64,000 bases of DNA, from the NCBI RefSeq assembly GCF_910589235.1, contig NC_060979.1:1426001-1490000 (forward strand). Direction: 5' to 3'. Source of the stretch: Vespa crabro (lineage: Eukaryota > Arthropoda > Insecta > Hymenoptera > Vespidae). Below are positions 34,950 to 46,682 of the stretch, piece after piece. The first letter of the stretch is position 1. The number at the start of each line of letters is the position of its first letter. The notes beneath the pieces are model-generated. The model was not told the origin of the DNA, searched no databases, and was given only the letters and a program-made list of their open reading frames with translations. A program made the translations under genes and the position numbers.

Positions 34950-35885
34950 TCATTAATATCCTGAAAGCGATAACCTGATACAATCGATTACTCGCTTTTT
35001 CTGAAATTTGGCCATTGGAAATTCGGAATTCATTGTTCCTATCATTTTCATTTTACGGATGTCTTTACAGTATTTTAGGATTTCTCGATTTAGCAGATCG
35101 TATCAATGATTTTCATTACGTACTGAAAAACATTATGGAGAACATGCTGATGTTTTTGACAATGACGAAATTTTGATTGTGCTGAGTGAAGTATCGATCT
35201 ATTTCAAGATTTCTGATAGAAACAAAAATCGATTACATCATTAATAATTATAAAATCAAAGAGGAAAGAATGATTTTTATGAAATATAACAAATACTGTA
35301 CAAATACGATTTGAAATTGATTTATATTTGTATGATTTGTTCTGGGAAATCACTGCAATTACTTATGCGAAATTTTGCATTGTTTGCTTACGAACTTTTG
35401 CAGCCGTGAGCCATTAATGTTTACATTTCTTTGTCTACTTCTTTTTTTATTCTTTTTCTTTCTTTATTTTTATATTATTATTTTTTAATTGTGATCTCGT
35501 TTATTGTTTTTTTTTTTTACTTAGATTTTACTTTCGTTATTCTCTCACATGAGTTCTTTTTTTTCTTTTTCTATTTAGATATCATTTACTTTCTACAAAT
35601 TTTTACTTTCTTTAGATACTTTTCATTTTTATTTCTATCTTATTAATTGCTTTTATTTATTCGATTTTTTAAATTCCAATTGTGATATTCATGAAGTTGA
35701 AATATCTTTGATTTTTATTTTTTGAGAAAGAATATTATATTTCGTTTATCAATTTTTGTTCATAAATTCTCGACTTTAATTTCATATTAAATATTATATG
35801 TTCGTTTATAGATTTTGATGTTCAATTAATTAAAATCTATTATTTTATTAGAATTTTTAAAGATACTGAAAACATCGATTATCGA
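34950..35885 (+). pseudogene. Odorant receptor pseudogene, exon 2 joined to exon 6, with exon 7 trace
   Basis: About 34965-35295 is close to exon 2 of the complete + strand OR (LKAITWSKRL region, then GIWPLEIRNS) but has in-frame stops, for example where the TGG of ITWS should be and after the MTKF motif. It breaks off after the FMKYN codons. At about 35306-35405 it continues directly with the 3' two-thirds of exon 6, ending in a GTGAGC donor. An exon 7 trace (ATACTGAAAACATCGAT after AG at 35862) follows and is cut by the mariner fossil. Exon 2's 3' third, exons 3-5 and the start of exon 6 are deleted. Nonfunctional. Confidence 0.85.
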
Positions 35886-36600
35886 CGAAAGTTGTTCGAC
35901 AATGATTTAAAAATCTGATCCATAATTGATAATACAATGAACAGCTGACACATTTGAGATTATTTGATCGACAGTACAAAGACAACTTCATGAAATCGAA
36001 AAGATATATCTAGTCGAGGTATTTGTATTCCGTATCAATTATCGAATACGAATTAACATTAGCAAGAAAGAATTTGTACATCGTTATTTACCAGGCAACG
36101 AAGTGATCCAATTTTAAGCATAATCGTTACCGTAGATGAGAAATAGTGTCCTATACAGCAACTTGAAACAATACCAATCAAAAACTTTCTCTGGGACCAA
36201 TCAGCTGTTTCCACATCTAAATAAGATTTAACATTGAACAAGGTACTATCGTGCGTTTGATGGTACCGCAACGTCATAATTCATTTTGAGTTGTCATAAT
36301 CAATTGCCGTTAATGTTTATTATCTACAATTAGAACGATTACATAACAAGTTGTTGATAAAATGGTTGACATTGGTCAACAATAAACGTGTCATACCGCA
36401 ACATACTAATGGTGGAATCCGTGCAGCAAAAAAACAACTCAAGAAAATAATAAATCAACATTGCTAGAAAATTTTACCGAATTCACGATATTCATTCGAT
36501 ATCATATCATCGAATTATCATTTATTTTATCATCTATGGAATATTTCATTGAAAATAAAATCTCTGCAAATAAAAGTAATTTTCAGGTTCATCTCGAATC
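35886..36600 (+). mobile_element. Old mariner fossil, + orientation, inverted partner of 41545-42290
   Basis: Broken + frames give mariner landmarks: an HTH region (STVQRQLHEI), VDEK near 36130, then YYLQLERL near 36320 and NNKRVIPQHTN near 36385, degenerate versions of the second-Asp region. Nearly the same sequence occurs inverted inside intron 2 of the next OR. No inverted terminal repeats are recognisable. Inactive. Confidence 0.75.
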
Positions 36601-37140
36601 ATATTTTTCATTATAGAGAGAAATTGAAAATTTATAGAAAAAATGGCATTTGATAACGATGGTTATAATTTAATATCAAATACTAAAAAAAAAAAAAAAA
36701 AAAAAAGAAAAAAAAAATGAATTGGACTTATATATTTGTTTTATTTTACAATAGTTGACTTTGGGTATCCTTAATAGAAACAATAATTCTTTTCTGATAA
36801 GATATTGACCCTATTTTCTTCCTTAACAGACTTTTCGTTTTTATCTATACTTATATGAGTATATATATATTTATTTTAATTTTTCTAATGAATTTTTTTT
36901 TGGATCATTATAATTTTTAGCTTATGATAATGCACATGTTGAAATCAACGAAATCAGAGATAATGGGCAATATCTTTTAAAAAGAGAAATCGTTTTAAAA
37001 TATTATGTAAACATTTTATAACGACAGTACAAATCAATAATTATAGACAAAATGTTTGCCTTTATACGAAGGATATCGTAAAAAAGAAAAAGAAAAAAAA
37101 AAAAGAAACGAATTGTTACTACATCTCACTTTTGTCCATT
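36601..37140. other. 3' flank of the first - strand OR
   Basis: AT-rich, no gene. It partly resembles the 3' flanks of the other - strand ORs. A long A-run sits near 36690. Confidence 0.55.
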
Positions 37141-37210
37141 TCACAAAAATGTACGCAGTACCGATAAGTATCCCATCGAAGATTTGACGATCTGAAAATA
37201 TTATCAAATA

Positions 37211-37265
<55 letters not shown>

Positions 37266-40200
37266 TAGATGTATTGTTGCAACCAATAATATAATGTAAA
37301 AATAAAAAGGAAACTCATTCTAAGTGTACTTACATCTGTGAAAATGGTCAAGGACAAGATAACAAATTTGCCAGAAGTTAAATATAGCGGCTTCTTGGTT
37401 CGTATCATACAAATAAGAAAAAACTTCGAGTCCATCGACGATAAGTTATACCAGTCGTAATTGTAAATGGCATTACCAAAATTGATACTCTAATTGAATA
37501 AAAATGAATGACATTAATATGACAATTGATAATTCAATCAAGATATTATTAAGATAAATCGTTTTATTTACTTCCTGAATAAGATATTCACCGATGAAAC
37601 AGTAAATAAAAAGTGTGCCCATCACGCAAAAGCCGTACAAAATGAACAAGATCAATGTTAAACTATCTTTCGATTCTTTACTCTAAAAGTAAAAAAAAAA
37701 AAAGAAAAAAAAAAGAAACAAAATCGATTAGATGTTATCATATTAATTAAGGTTGTACATGACATTTTTTTGGAAACAAAATGATTTCATTTTTTGGAAA
37801 CAGAAAAATTTCTGAATGCAAATAATTATGAAAGATGTCCATCAAAAATGGCGGAATTATAAAAAAATGGCGGAAAAAAAAATAATTGCTATTACTGATG
37901 AAAAGAATTGATAACGATTGCAATGTACGAAGAATCTAACGCGTAGTATAAAAACTGAGAACCATAATAAATTCACAAAGGATCAATCGATAAAGTAGAA
38001 ATAGATATAATGACAAACTCATTCGATAATCATTTCATCATTCACATCATTTAGTTTAACAAATGAGCATTTTATGCATCATTAATGTTTACGCGATTCA
38101 GGATCATGGTAACAGTTGGTAACAAAGAGAATGCAAAGATTGAATCAGACAATTTTAATTATGAATATAAAGTTTTTATCGAACAACGTTTTGGAGAAAT
38201 TCAGAACAAAGTAAAGATATTTTGTAGCTACGTTGACTTTGCGAAATTACGAAAAATACGAATTAATGATCCGATTGCTGATCCGATTCGAAATAATGTA
38301 ACTGTTGAATATGGAAATTGATTTTCTCATTCATCAGTATGCCACATAAGAAAATAAATTTCGCACAATTATTGTTGAACTTGACTCGCAAAAAACTGCC
38401 AAAAAAAGGCTTGCTTATTTCAAAAATACGAACATTAATATCAATTAAAATTTTTTTCGACGATTGAAAGTTCATTACATCGTCCTTGAATCGATGATTC
38501 ATTGCGAGTATATAAAAATAATTGTTATTTGTTTGTAAATGTAATAGGAAACTTCAGATTTGTTATTTTCTTTTTTTTTTTTTTTTTCGTAATTAGTAAA
38601 TTTCGAAATTCTTATCAATAATAACTTTTGAATTAATCTAAAGAGATGTAAAAGAGATTTGAATTTTTTTCGATCATTATCTGTATTAAATTTAAGACTT
38701 CCTGTCGGCTCGATTTTCTTTCCAAAGCATTTTTTTTTTCTTCTTCTTCTTTTATAAAAAGAATTCTATTTATAAAGAAGAGCAATTCTTTTCAAAAGCA
38801 ATAAAAAATGAAAACTGTTACCGTCCGTCATTTTGTATAAAAATATAATTTCCAAATTTCAGCTGAAATAAAATTCGTTTTATTCTTATATTTTCAGAGT
38901 AAATTATTTTTTATTTTTATTTTAATCGATAGACCTGAGAATTATCATAATTATCGAATTTTTTTTTCATTCGTTTACGTCAATGCCTGTTCATCCGTCA
39001 TTTTTCATTACTTTTAATTGAGAAAACTTTGCAATTGTATCTTTTCAATTTGTTCCATCAGAAACGAAGTTTGATCTCACAAATAATTGTACAATAGATT
39101 TATTAAAAAGGAGAAAAAAAAATTATAGAAATGTTATGTACGCCTTTAAAATGAAAAAGAAAAGAATAATTATTCGCATGTTTGTGTACCATCAGTAGAT
39201 GATAACCGGAAATACAAAGATGGATGATGGTGCCCAACAATTGTTGCATGATCACGATATTAAAGTTATCCTCCAATTTTTCCGCCAATCTGAAATATTT
39301 CATGTAAATATTAGAAACGTAATATTACACGATAGAGTCCGTTATATTTGTTTGTTTTTCTATTATTAAGAAAATTCGAAAAAAAAGGAAGAAAGAAAGA
39401 AAGAAATTTGTAGGTTATCAACAGTGAAGTTTAATCTGTATTTATTTTCAATATACTTTTATGATAAGAAGTTACAATTAATAAATATTTAATTATATAA
39501 TAAATAAATAATGAAATGATAGATAAGAAATAATTAAAAAACGATATATAAATATTAACTGATTTTATATAATGATATGATACATTACCTTATCAAATGA
39601 TAATGTCGTAATACAAGTTTCTTAATACCATCATGACAATTTTCAGAATTATTTAACACTTCATTCACCTTATCGGATAATATGGCGAATTGTGCGATTA
39701 CTAGAACGGACAAATTGACAAATATGCAATCGATTCCTACGTAACCAAAAACTATAGAAGGTACGACCATTGTTTGATAAGCACAAATCAAAGCGTAAAT
39801 CCTGCTGTCCCGTAAATCGATAATTTGTAATGTTTTGTATGGTAACTGATAACCCATGGAATTGTTTTGTTTCGCTGAAAAAATAAAAAAGACGAGGAAG
39901 GAAAAAAAAATAATTTCTTTTTTTTTTTTTTTTAAGAAAAAAATTTCTGAAACAATGCGAAAACAAGACAATCAATTCGTCGATTAAAACGAATATTCCA
40001 AAATATTCATATCGAGTTAATGTTCGATACAATGTTAAAGCATATTACTCGTATAATATTATGAGGTAACTTATAAGTAATCGATTAATTTAAAATTAGA
40101 CATGCGCATACAGTTTTTCTTTTTCTTTTCTTTTCTTTTTTTTTTCATTATTGGGTTATTCGGAAAGTCATTTTGTTTTTTTTTTTTTTGTGAAAATGAA

Positions 40201-43200
40201 AGACAATTTTCGTATAATGAACAAATATTTTATTAAATTATATATTGGCCATTCTGGTCCAATACCTTTTGCCATCTTTCTGGTAGTAGCATGATTCCAC
40301 GCTCATCAAATTTTTGGTCTTTGCTGGCAAAAAATTGATCGAGGTAATTTTTGACCTCCTCATTTGAAGTGAAGGTTTTACCGTCTAACAAATTTTGCAG
40401 TGATCGGAACAAATAATAATCCGAAGGTGCCAGATTTGAAACATATGGTGGATGTGGCATTGTATTCCATTCAAGCTGTAAAAGCTTTTGGCGAGAGACT
40501 AAACTTGTATGAGGTCTCGCATTATCTTGGTGGAACACTACACCTTTTCTGTTGATTAATTCTGGCCTTTTCTGTTGAAGTGCATCATTCAGTTTGTCCA
40601 GTTGATGACAGTAGACTTCCGAATTAATTGTTGTGTTATCCGGTAAAATCTCAAAGAAAACGATTCCTTTAAAATTCCACCAAATAGACAGCATTACCTT
40701 TTTTGATAGATATTGGCTTTGGAAATGGTTTGAGCCGATTCATCTTTTTTGCTCCATGATCTCTTGCGTTTGACATTGTTATATACAACTCATTTTTCGT
40801 CCCCAGTAATGATGCGCTTCAAAAATGGATCATTTTCGTGACGTTCGAGAAGCGAATCACAGACGTCAACGCGACGACACAAATATCTCTCCGTGAAAAC
40901 ATGGGGAATCCATATATCAAGCTTCGAGGTTAAACCCAGACCTTTCAAGTGGTCATAAACAGTTGAATTTGATAAATTTAAACTCTCACCGATTACATGT
41001 GTTGTTATTCGTCGGATTGCATCAATTAATATCTTTATCGTCTCTTTATCAGCTTCAACCGGGCTTCCAGAACGTGGTGCATCTTCGACATCAAAATTGC
41101 CGAATTGAAATTTTGCAAACCAGTTCTGGCACTGGCGTACTGTCAACACATCTTCTCCATACACATCGGTTAATTTCTTTCTGGCTTGAACAGTATTTTT
41201 ACCTTTTCTATATTAAAAAATAAAATATGACGAAAATGCTGCTAATTGCTTTCCATATTTAAAAGGGTACCAACCAAAAACTACTGCGTAGAATCAATTG
41301 GATTTTTTCACACACAAGCCTTGCTATATCAGTTCTCAAAATTTATAATGATTATGGGGCTTAAGTGTGAAGTTGGATGCAAAAAAATACAATTAAATAT
41401 TCTGTTGGGACAAAATGAAATTACTTTCCGAATCACCCAATGTTTTCTAATCAATAGCGTATTTGCCATTTCTTCTGTAAATATTCAATTTCATTCTCAT
41501 GAAAATATGCGCGCTGGGATGAAAGCTATTCATTGATACTTCGAGACATTTTATTTTCAATGAAATATTCCATAGATGATAAAATAAATGATAATTCGAT
41601 GGTATGATATCGAATGAATATCGTGAATTCGGTAAAATTTTCTAGCAATGTTGATTTATTATTTTCTTGAGTTGTTTTTTTGCTGCACGGATTCCACCAT
41701 TAGTATGTTGCGGTATGACACGTTTATTGTTGACCAATGTCAACCATTTTATCAACAACTTGTTATGTAATCGTTCTAATTGTGGATAATAAACATTAAC
41801 GGCAATTGATTATGACAACTCAAAATGAATTATGCCGTTGCGGTACCATCAAACGCACGATAGCACCTTGTTCAATGTCAAATCTTATTTAGATGTGGAA
41901 ACAGCTGATTGGTCCCAGAGAAAGTTTTTGATTGATATTGTTTCAAGTTGCTGTATAGGACACCATTTCTCATCTACGGTAACGATTAAGCTTAAAATTG
42001 GATCACTTCGTTGCCTGGTAAATAACGATGTACAAATTCTTTCTTGCTAATGTTAATTCGTATTCGATAATTGATACGGAATACAAATACCTCGACTAGA
42101 TATATCTTTTCGATTTCATGAAGTTGTCTTTGTACTGTCGATCAAATAATCTCAAATGTATCAGCTGTTTCTGGCACTGTCAATCTTGGATCCGACTTAA
42201 GCTATGGTTTTAAAACATCATTATCAAATTCTGCTGATCATCCATTTAGCATATCATCGAATCAAATTAAAATGATAACTAATGAAAGTTTCTAAACCAA
42301 CACTGACGCACTTATTGACATTAGAAACGTACCCGTATATATTGTACAAATTTTGTATTATTACGATTGTTGCTTGTGTTCTGTGTTTGTATACATAGAT
42401 ACGTCTAATGATTCAATGAAATGAAAGAAAACAAAGGAATATTTGACAAATTACAAAGGTCGATGCTCCATGTAGGAATTAATATGAAAATTGTGATAAT
42501 GGAGGACGTATAAAAAAAGAGAGAGAGAGAAAAAAAAAAGAAAAAAATTTTTGGAATTACCAATTTGTACTCCAATATTAACTCCATTCACATAATACAA
42601 TGAAGTAGATATTGTCATTGAAATAATTGCTGTTAGTATAAAACGTGGCGGTAATTTACTATACTTCAGTAATATCACTTTTTGCTCTTTACTATTGTAT
42701 TTCTCAGAGAGTGTAAACTCCTTTATTTCCATCAACAATTTACCCAATGATTCTTTGTTGATTCTAAAGATTGTTATCTTCGTTAACGTCATCGTTAGCA
42801 TAATATTCTCCGCTATGTTACATACAACAATGTCGATGGTTTTTGGAGCGTAAATCAAATGTGCGAATGTTAAAGAACAGTGAATTGAAAGATATATGAA
42901 GAAGAAGAAAAAAATTAGATCGTTGTTCTCCAATGGCCAAATTCCAACCAATTTTAAGAGCCTTGTGTTCCAATTGAATGATTTCAAAACGTTGGTCATT
43001 CCTATTTCCTATAATGAAAAATAAAAATCTAATTGATTAATATGATTTAAATAAATTTTCGATTAATCTTGTTACATTAGGATTCTAAATGCATTTTATT
43101 ACAATTAATGTAATATATATTTCAATACGTATATTTCAAGGTCAACTTTTTTCCGAATATATAATACTTTTATAATAGAGATATATATGCTTCAATAAAA

Positions 43201-43335
43201 ACAAAGGGACAAAAGAAAAAAAAAAAGCAAGTTTTCTTATTCGAAATATTTTTTTTTTTTTTTATCGAGAAACAAAATTGACCGTTGAAGTTAACTCAAA
43301 ACATTCCATTAAATAGATAACAATAAATATTTTAA

Positions 43336-43383
<48 letters not shown>

Positions 43384-43709
43384 TCACTCTCTCTCTCTCT
43401 ATCTCTCTCTCTCGTGTAAAATAAATAATTCTTGTTAGAATAATTTTTGTTTTCTTTCTTACTTTTTTTTTTTTTTATAATATCATGTTTCCGAGATAAA
43501 AATTTGTTAACACTTCGTTTTGAAAATCCAATAAATTCAATAATCTTTCTCTCTCTCTCTCTCTCTCTCTCTCGTTGAAAAAAATAAATAATTCTTGTTA
43601 GAATAATTTTTGTTTTCTTTCTTACTTTTTTTTTTTTTTTTTATAATATCATGTTTCCGAGATAAAAATTTGTTAACACTTCGTTTTGAAAATCCAATAA
43701 ATCCAATAA

Positions 43710-43758
<49 letters not shown>

Positions 43759-44383
43759 GAAAATAAATAATTCTTATTAGAATAATTTTTGTTCTTTCTT
43801 TTTTCTTTTTTCTTTTTTTTTAATAATATCATTTTTCCGAAATAAAAATTTGTTAACACTTCGTTTTGAAAATCCAATAAAATTGTCAGTAAAAAATTTT
43901 CCTCGATGATTAAACAACGAATGAATACAATATCATCATTAAATAGTATTGTTTCATTATTTTATTATATTCACGTGGTAATAATAATACGAAAATTTAT
44001 TTTCTTTCAAATTATTATTCGTCTAATTAAATAATTGTTCACGATCAAAAATCAAACGAACGAGATTATAATTGTCTACTTAAAAAGAAAAAAAAGAAAA
44101 AAAAACAAAAAACAAAAAACAAAAAAGAAACAAGAGAAATAAATGAAACATCGTTAAGAATTGTCACTTAAGTGCAATAACATGAAGAATAACATAAGAA
44201 TAAAAAAAATCTAATAATATCTGCACGTTATAGAAATGCAATTGCATGTGAATATACATATAAGAAATAAAAATAAATTCCTTAATAAAATTCAAGAAAA
44301 ATAATATCCAATTGAAATAAATGTGATCGATAATCGTATATTAGACACGAGACTCGTTCTACGGTTAAAAAAGAAAAAAAAAT

Positions 44384-44458
<75 letters not shown>

Positions 44459-44526
44459 AAAGAGAAAAAACGAAAAAGAAAAAGAAACCAAACTTTTTAT
44501 CTTACTTCAATGCTGTCCTTTCCCAT
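37141..44526 (-). CDS. Odorant receptor A, complete, 390 aa
   Basis: Complete 7tm_6 OR. Exons, 5' to 3', are 44526-44506, 43008-42561, 39874-39589, 39289-39190, 37682-37572, 37489-37334 and 37191-37141. They total 1,173 nt with GT-AG introns throughout and end in TGA. Exon 1 gives MGKDSIE. Exon 2 has VGIWPL and three predicted membrane segments. Exon 3 has FGYVGIDCIFVNL. Exon 5 has YCFIGEYLIQE. Exon 6 has SGKFVILSLTIFTD. The C-terminus is SSMGYLSVLRTFL. It differs clearly from genes B and C, which are each other's closest relatives. Intron 1 contains CT-rich tandem repeats, intron 2 two mariners, intron 4 an antisense coding relic, and intron 6 a (TAA)n tract. Confidence 0.94.
37209..37264. 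repeat. (TAA)n microsatellite
   Basis: About 18 TAA units in intron 6 of OR A. Confidence 0.95.
38063..38448 (+). pseudogene. Unidentified antisense coding relic in intron 4 of OR A
   Basis: A + strand region starting ATG AGC ATT TTA at 38063 and ending TAA at 38446-38448 has broken frames. Readable pieces are MSILCIINVYAIQDHG, YKVFIEQRFGEI, VKIFCSYVDFAKLRKIR and AYFKNTNININ. The same order recurs in intron 4 of OR B and OR C. The first residues look like a signal peptide. I do not recognise the family. In-frame stops show it is not a working gene here. Confidence 0.55.
40151..41440 (-). mobile_element. mariner-family transposon, nearly complete, frameshifted
   Basis: Ends are inverted repeats starting ttgggttattcggaaagt (40151) and, from the right end at 41440, ttgggtgattcggaaagt. 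The reverse-strand transposase starts at about 41255 and shows VRQCQNWF (HTH), ITGDEK (first Asp), VFHQDNARPH (second Asp) and LAPSDYYLF (third Asp). The last two Asp have 34 residues between them. The usual SPD of the LAPSD motif reads SNL. A stop in the N-terminal segment and a frameshift at about 40700-40790 inactivate it. It lies in intron 2 of OR A in the same orientation. ORs B and C lack it. Confidence 0.9.
41545..42290 (-). mobile_element. Old mariner fossil in intron 2 of OR A
   Basis: Reverse-strand counterpart of 35886-36600. It reads RLTVRETADTFEI, then STVQRQLHEI (HTH), then degenerate catalytic regions. Diverged copies sit at the same intron position in ORs B and C, so the insertion is older than those duplications. 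Confidence 0.78.
43339..43413. repeat. (CT)n microsatellite
   Basis: About 70 bp of CT with rare interruptions. Confidence 0.95.
43414..43885. repeat. Tandem repeat of about 155-180 bp, three copies, each with a (CT)n tract
   Basis: Each unit has aataaataattcttgttaga, a T-run, ttccgagataaaaatttgtt and cgttttgaaaatccaataaa, then a CT tract whose length varies. It lies in intron 1 of OR A. The equivalents in B and C are absent or unrecognisable. Confidence 0.88.
44381..44462. repeat. (GA)n microsatellite
   Basis: About 75 bp of GA about 40 bp inside intron 1 from exon 1 of OR A. On the transcribed strand it is a long pyrimidine tract. Confidence 0.95.
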
Positions 44527-44958
44527 TTTATACTTTCGAAGGTTCACGATAAACTGATGGCAAAAAAGTCGATCGTCCTCCCTGGTAAACTTCGTTTGAA
44601 AAGTTGTTATATGCGTCTAGAGGTTGGGTGAATAGTTAATATCAAGTCGACGAAAAAAAAATATTGAGAAATAACTCGTCTCTAAAACCCCTTCCATTAA
44701 CGGGTTAAACTGTTACTTTGTTACGTTCATCGATTAAGGGTGGTTGATGAGTGGAGGGCGAGTGGAGGGGTAGGGGGTGGGAGAAGGTAGGGATGGGAAG
44801 GGTATTCGAGTATACATAAAAAATGTCCTCTCACCGCTTCGGTTTACCACCGTAGGACATCCCTTTGTTTCATAACCTCTCATATAAAAGTTTTTATAAT
44901 TCCATTCGAATTATCTTTCATTGAAATTTTTGCCATTTTTGTCTTTATTCTTTTTCTG

Positions 44959-44993
<35 letters not shown>

Positions 44994-45240
44994 AAGAGGG
45001 TGATCATAGCTTGGAAAGAGAAAACCTCATAACCTTGGATATAAACGCCCTTCTTCGCTCGGTCACAGTTCAAAGTTTAACGGTTTACCGGTAATATAAA
45101 AATGTTTCCAACCCCTTTACAACTTTTCATTCGATCGTCCTTTTGTTCTCTTTTTACTTCTAGTTCTGCGTTATACGACGAACGAAGGATATTGAATGTG
45201 CCTGAATTTATGGTGGTGGTTTAAAAAAAATAAAATTTTA
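44527..45240 (-). promoter_or_regulatory. Upstream region of OR A, conserved with B and C
   Basis: Blocks shared with the upstream regions of B and C lie in the same order: cgtcctccctggtaaactt (44574), gttaaactgttac (44704), a ctctcaccgcttcggttt block followed by cgtaggacatccc (44827-44863), a T-homopolymer (about 29 nt, 44961-44989) ending in aagaaagagggtgatcat, and aatataaaaatgtttcc (45093). Read on the gene's strand, the T-run is an A-run. The start site is not determinable. Confidence 0.55.
44737..44802 (+). other. G-run cluster, potential G-quadruplex
   Basis: At least six runs of three to five G (ggaggggtagggggtgggag, then aggtagggatgggaaggg) within 66 bp of otherwise AT-rich DNA, 210-280 bp upstream of the OR A ATG on its template strand. 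B and C keep only one or two of the runs. Confidence 0.6.
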
Positions 45241-46682
45241 TTCTATTTCACGGATACAAGTATTCGTAAGTAATCGTGCGATGGAATTAAATGTCTTTAA
45301 CGTTTTGTCCTTTATTTTAATGGTTTTAACGTTAGAGCTTGTAACGAGTATAGTTTTTTTAAGGACATACATGATTTCTGAGCAAAAAAAGGAAACTTTT
45401 TCTTCATTTTTTTTTCTTTTTTTAATTATCAATTGTTTCATACAAGAATTCTTTTTCTTTATTTTTAAAATTATTCTTTTTCATTTGCAACCAAACAATC
45501 TCTTTATTTCCTGAAATTATACTTTCACTATTTTCTCAAATTGATTATACTTTTTTTTTTTTCTTTTTTTTTTTTACACATCCTTTGGATTCCGTGGGAT
45601 TTGACGTTGTTTTTGCAAATTTTTCATTTTATTATTATTTATCATTAATCGTTATTATTTATTATACATTTTACGTAATCATTTATCGACATGGAAATGT
45701 TTTCGTTTATACTTTTTTTTTCGAGTAACATTTGTATTCACTTTTTCTTTCATTTTTCTAACGAAATATTATATTTCGTTAGATGATTCTTATTTATTAG
45801 TTAACTCAATTTTAATTTTACGTAAAGTATAATATGGCTGTATACACATTTTGATGTTCAAATAATCAAAATATTTTAACCCTTTATAAATTTTGAAGAT
45901 AATGAATGCAGCACTTATTCTTACAAACAAAGTTTGGCGAATGAGATCGCCCAATAATTAATCTTGAATATTCAACATTGAAAGACAATTAATATTTCTA
46001 TAATAATTCTGAACAGATAACTGACAATAAATGCATACAACTGCAGTATTTAGGATAAATATAGACGATATTTAAATAGTATCTGTGGTTGATCAGAAAG
46101 TTCGTTCAATTTTCATGTAAGTAAAAAGAAAAAAAGAATATTTTTGTCAATATCAATTTTGTTTTTGCATAAATACGTAATAAATTAAAAAGCAATAATA
46201 ATCAAAAAAAAAAAAAAGAAACAAGTTGGGCTCATACGTATTGTTTAACTTTGAAATAATTGATTAATTATTCTTAGATATTCGTATATATAAATAATGA
46301 TAATAATTATTCTTTGAATAGACACATGTGGGTCCCATGCTCTTATGTAACATATGAATTACATAGTTATATAATTTTTCATTATTATTACTTTCTCCCA
46401 TATAAGTATGGAAATGAATAAAATTGGAAATAATTGACCATTTATTTGAAAAGATGAGACAACTGGTATATCTTGCACGGTTCTCTTATATTTGATACAA
46501 ATTTTGTTGATAAAGAAAGAAACTAAGAATTTTTATCGAATAGAATTGTATTTATATAATTCATAACGCTAATACAAATTAACGATGTAAAAACAAATCG
46601 TTTGTTTCTCTACGAAGGAAGATGAATTAAGAAAAAACAAAAAAAATTTGTTACTACGTAATCCACTTCGCATTAGTTCTGT
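45241..46682. other. Intergenic between OR A and OR B
   Basis: No gene. AT-rich with T-homopolymers. It resembles 54065-55360 and 62590-63730 in stretches, as expected for a duplicated unit. Confidence 0.6.

Noticed and set aside
37034..37435. A 133-codon reverse frame running through exon 6 of OR A, the (TAA)n tract and exon 7
   Set aside because: It reads through intron 6; splice sites at 37334/37333 and 37192 and the paralogues show two exons.
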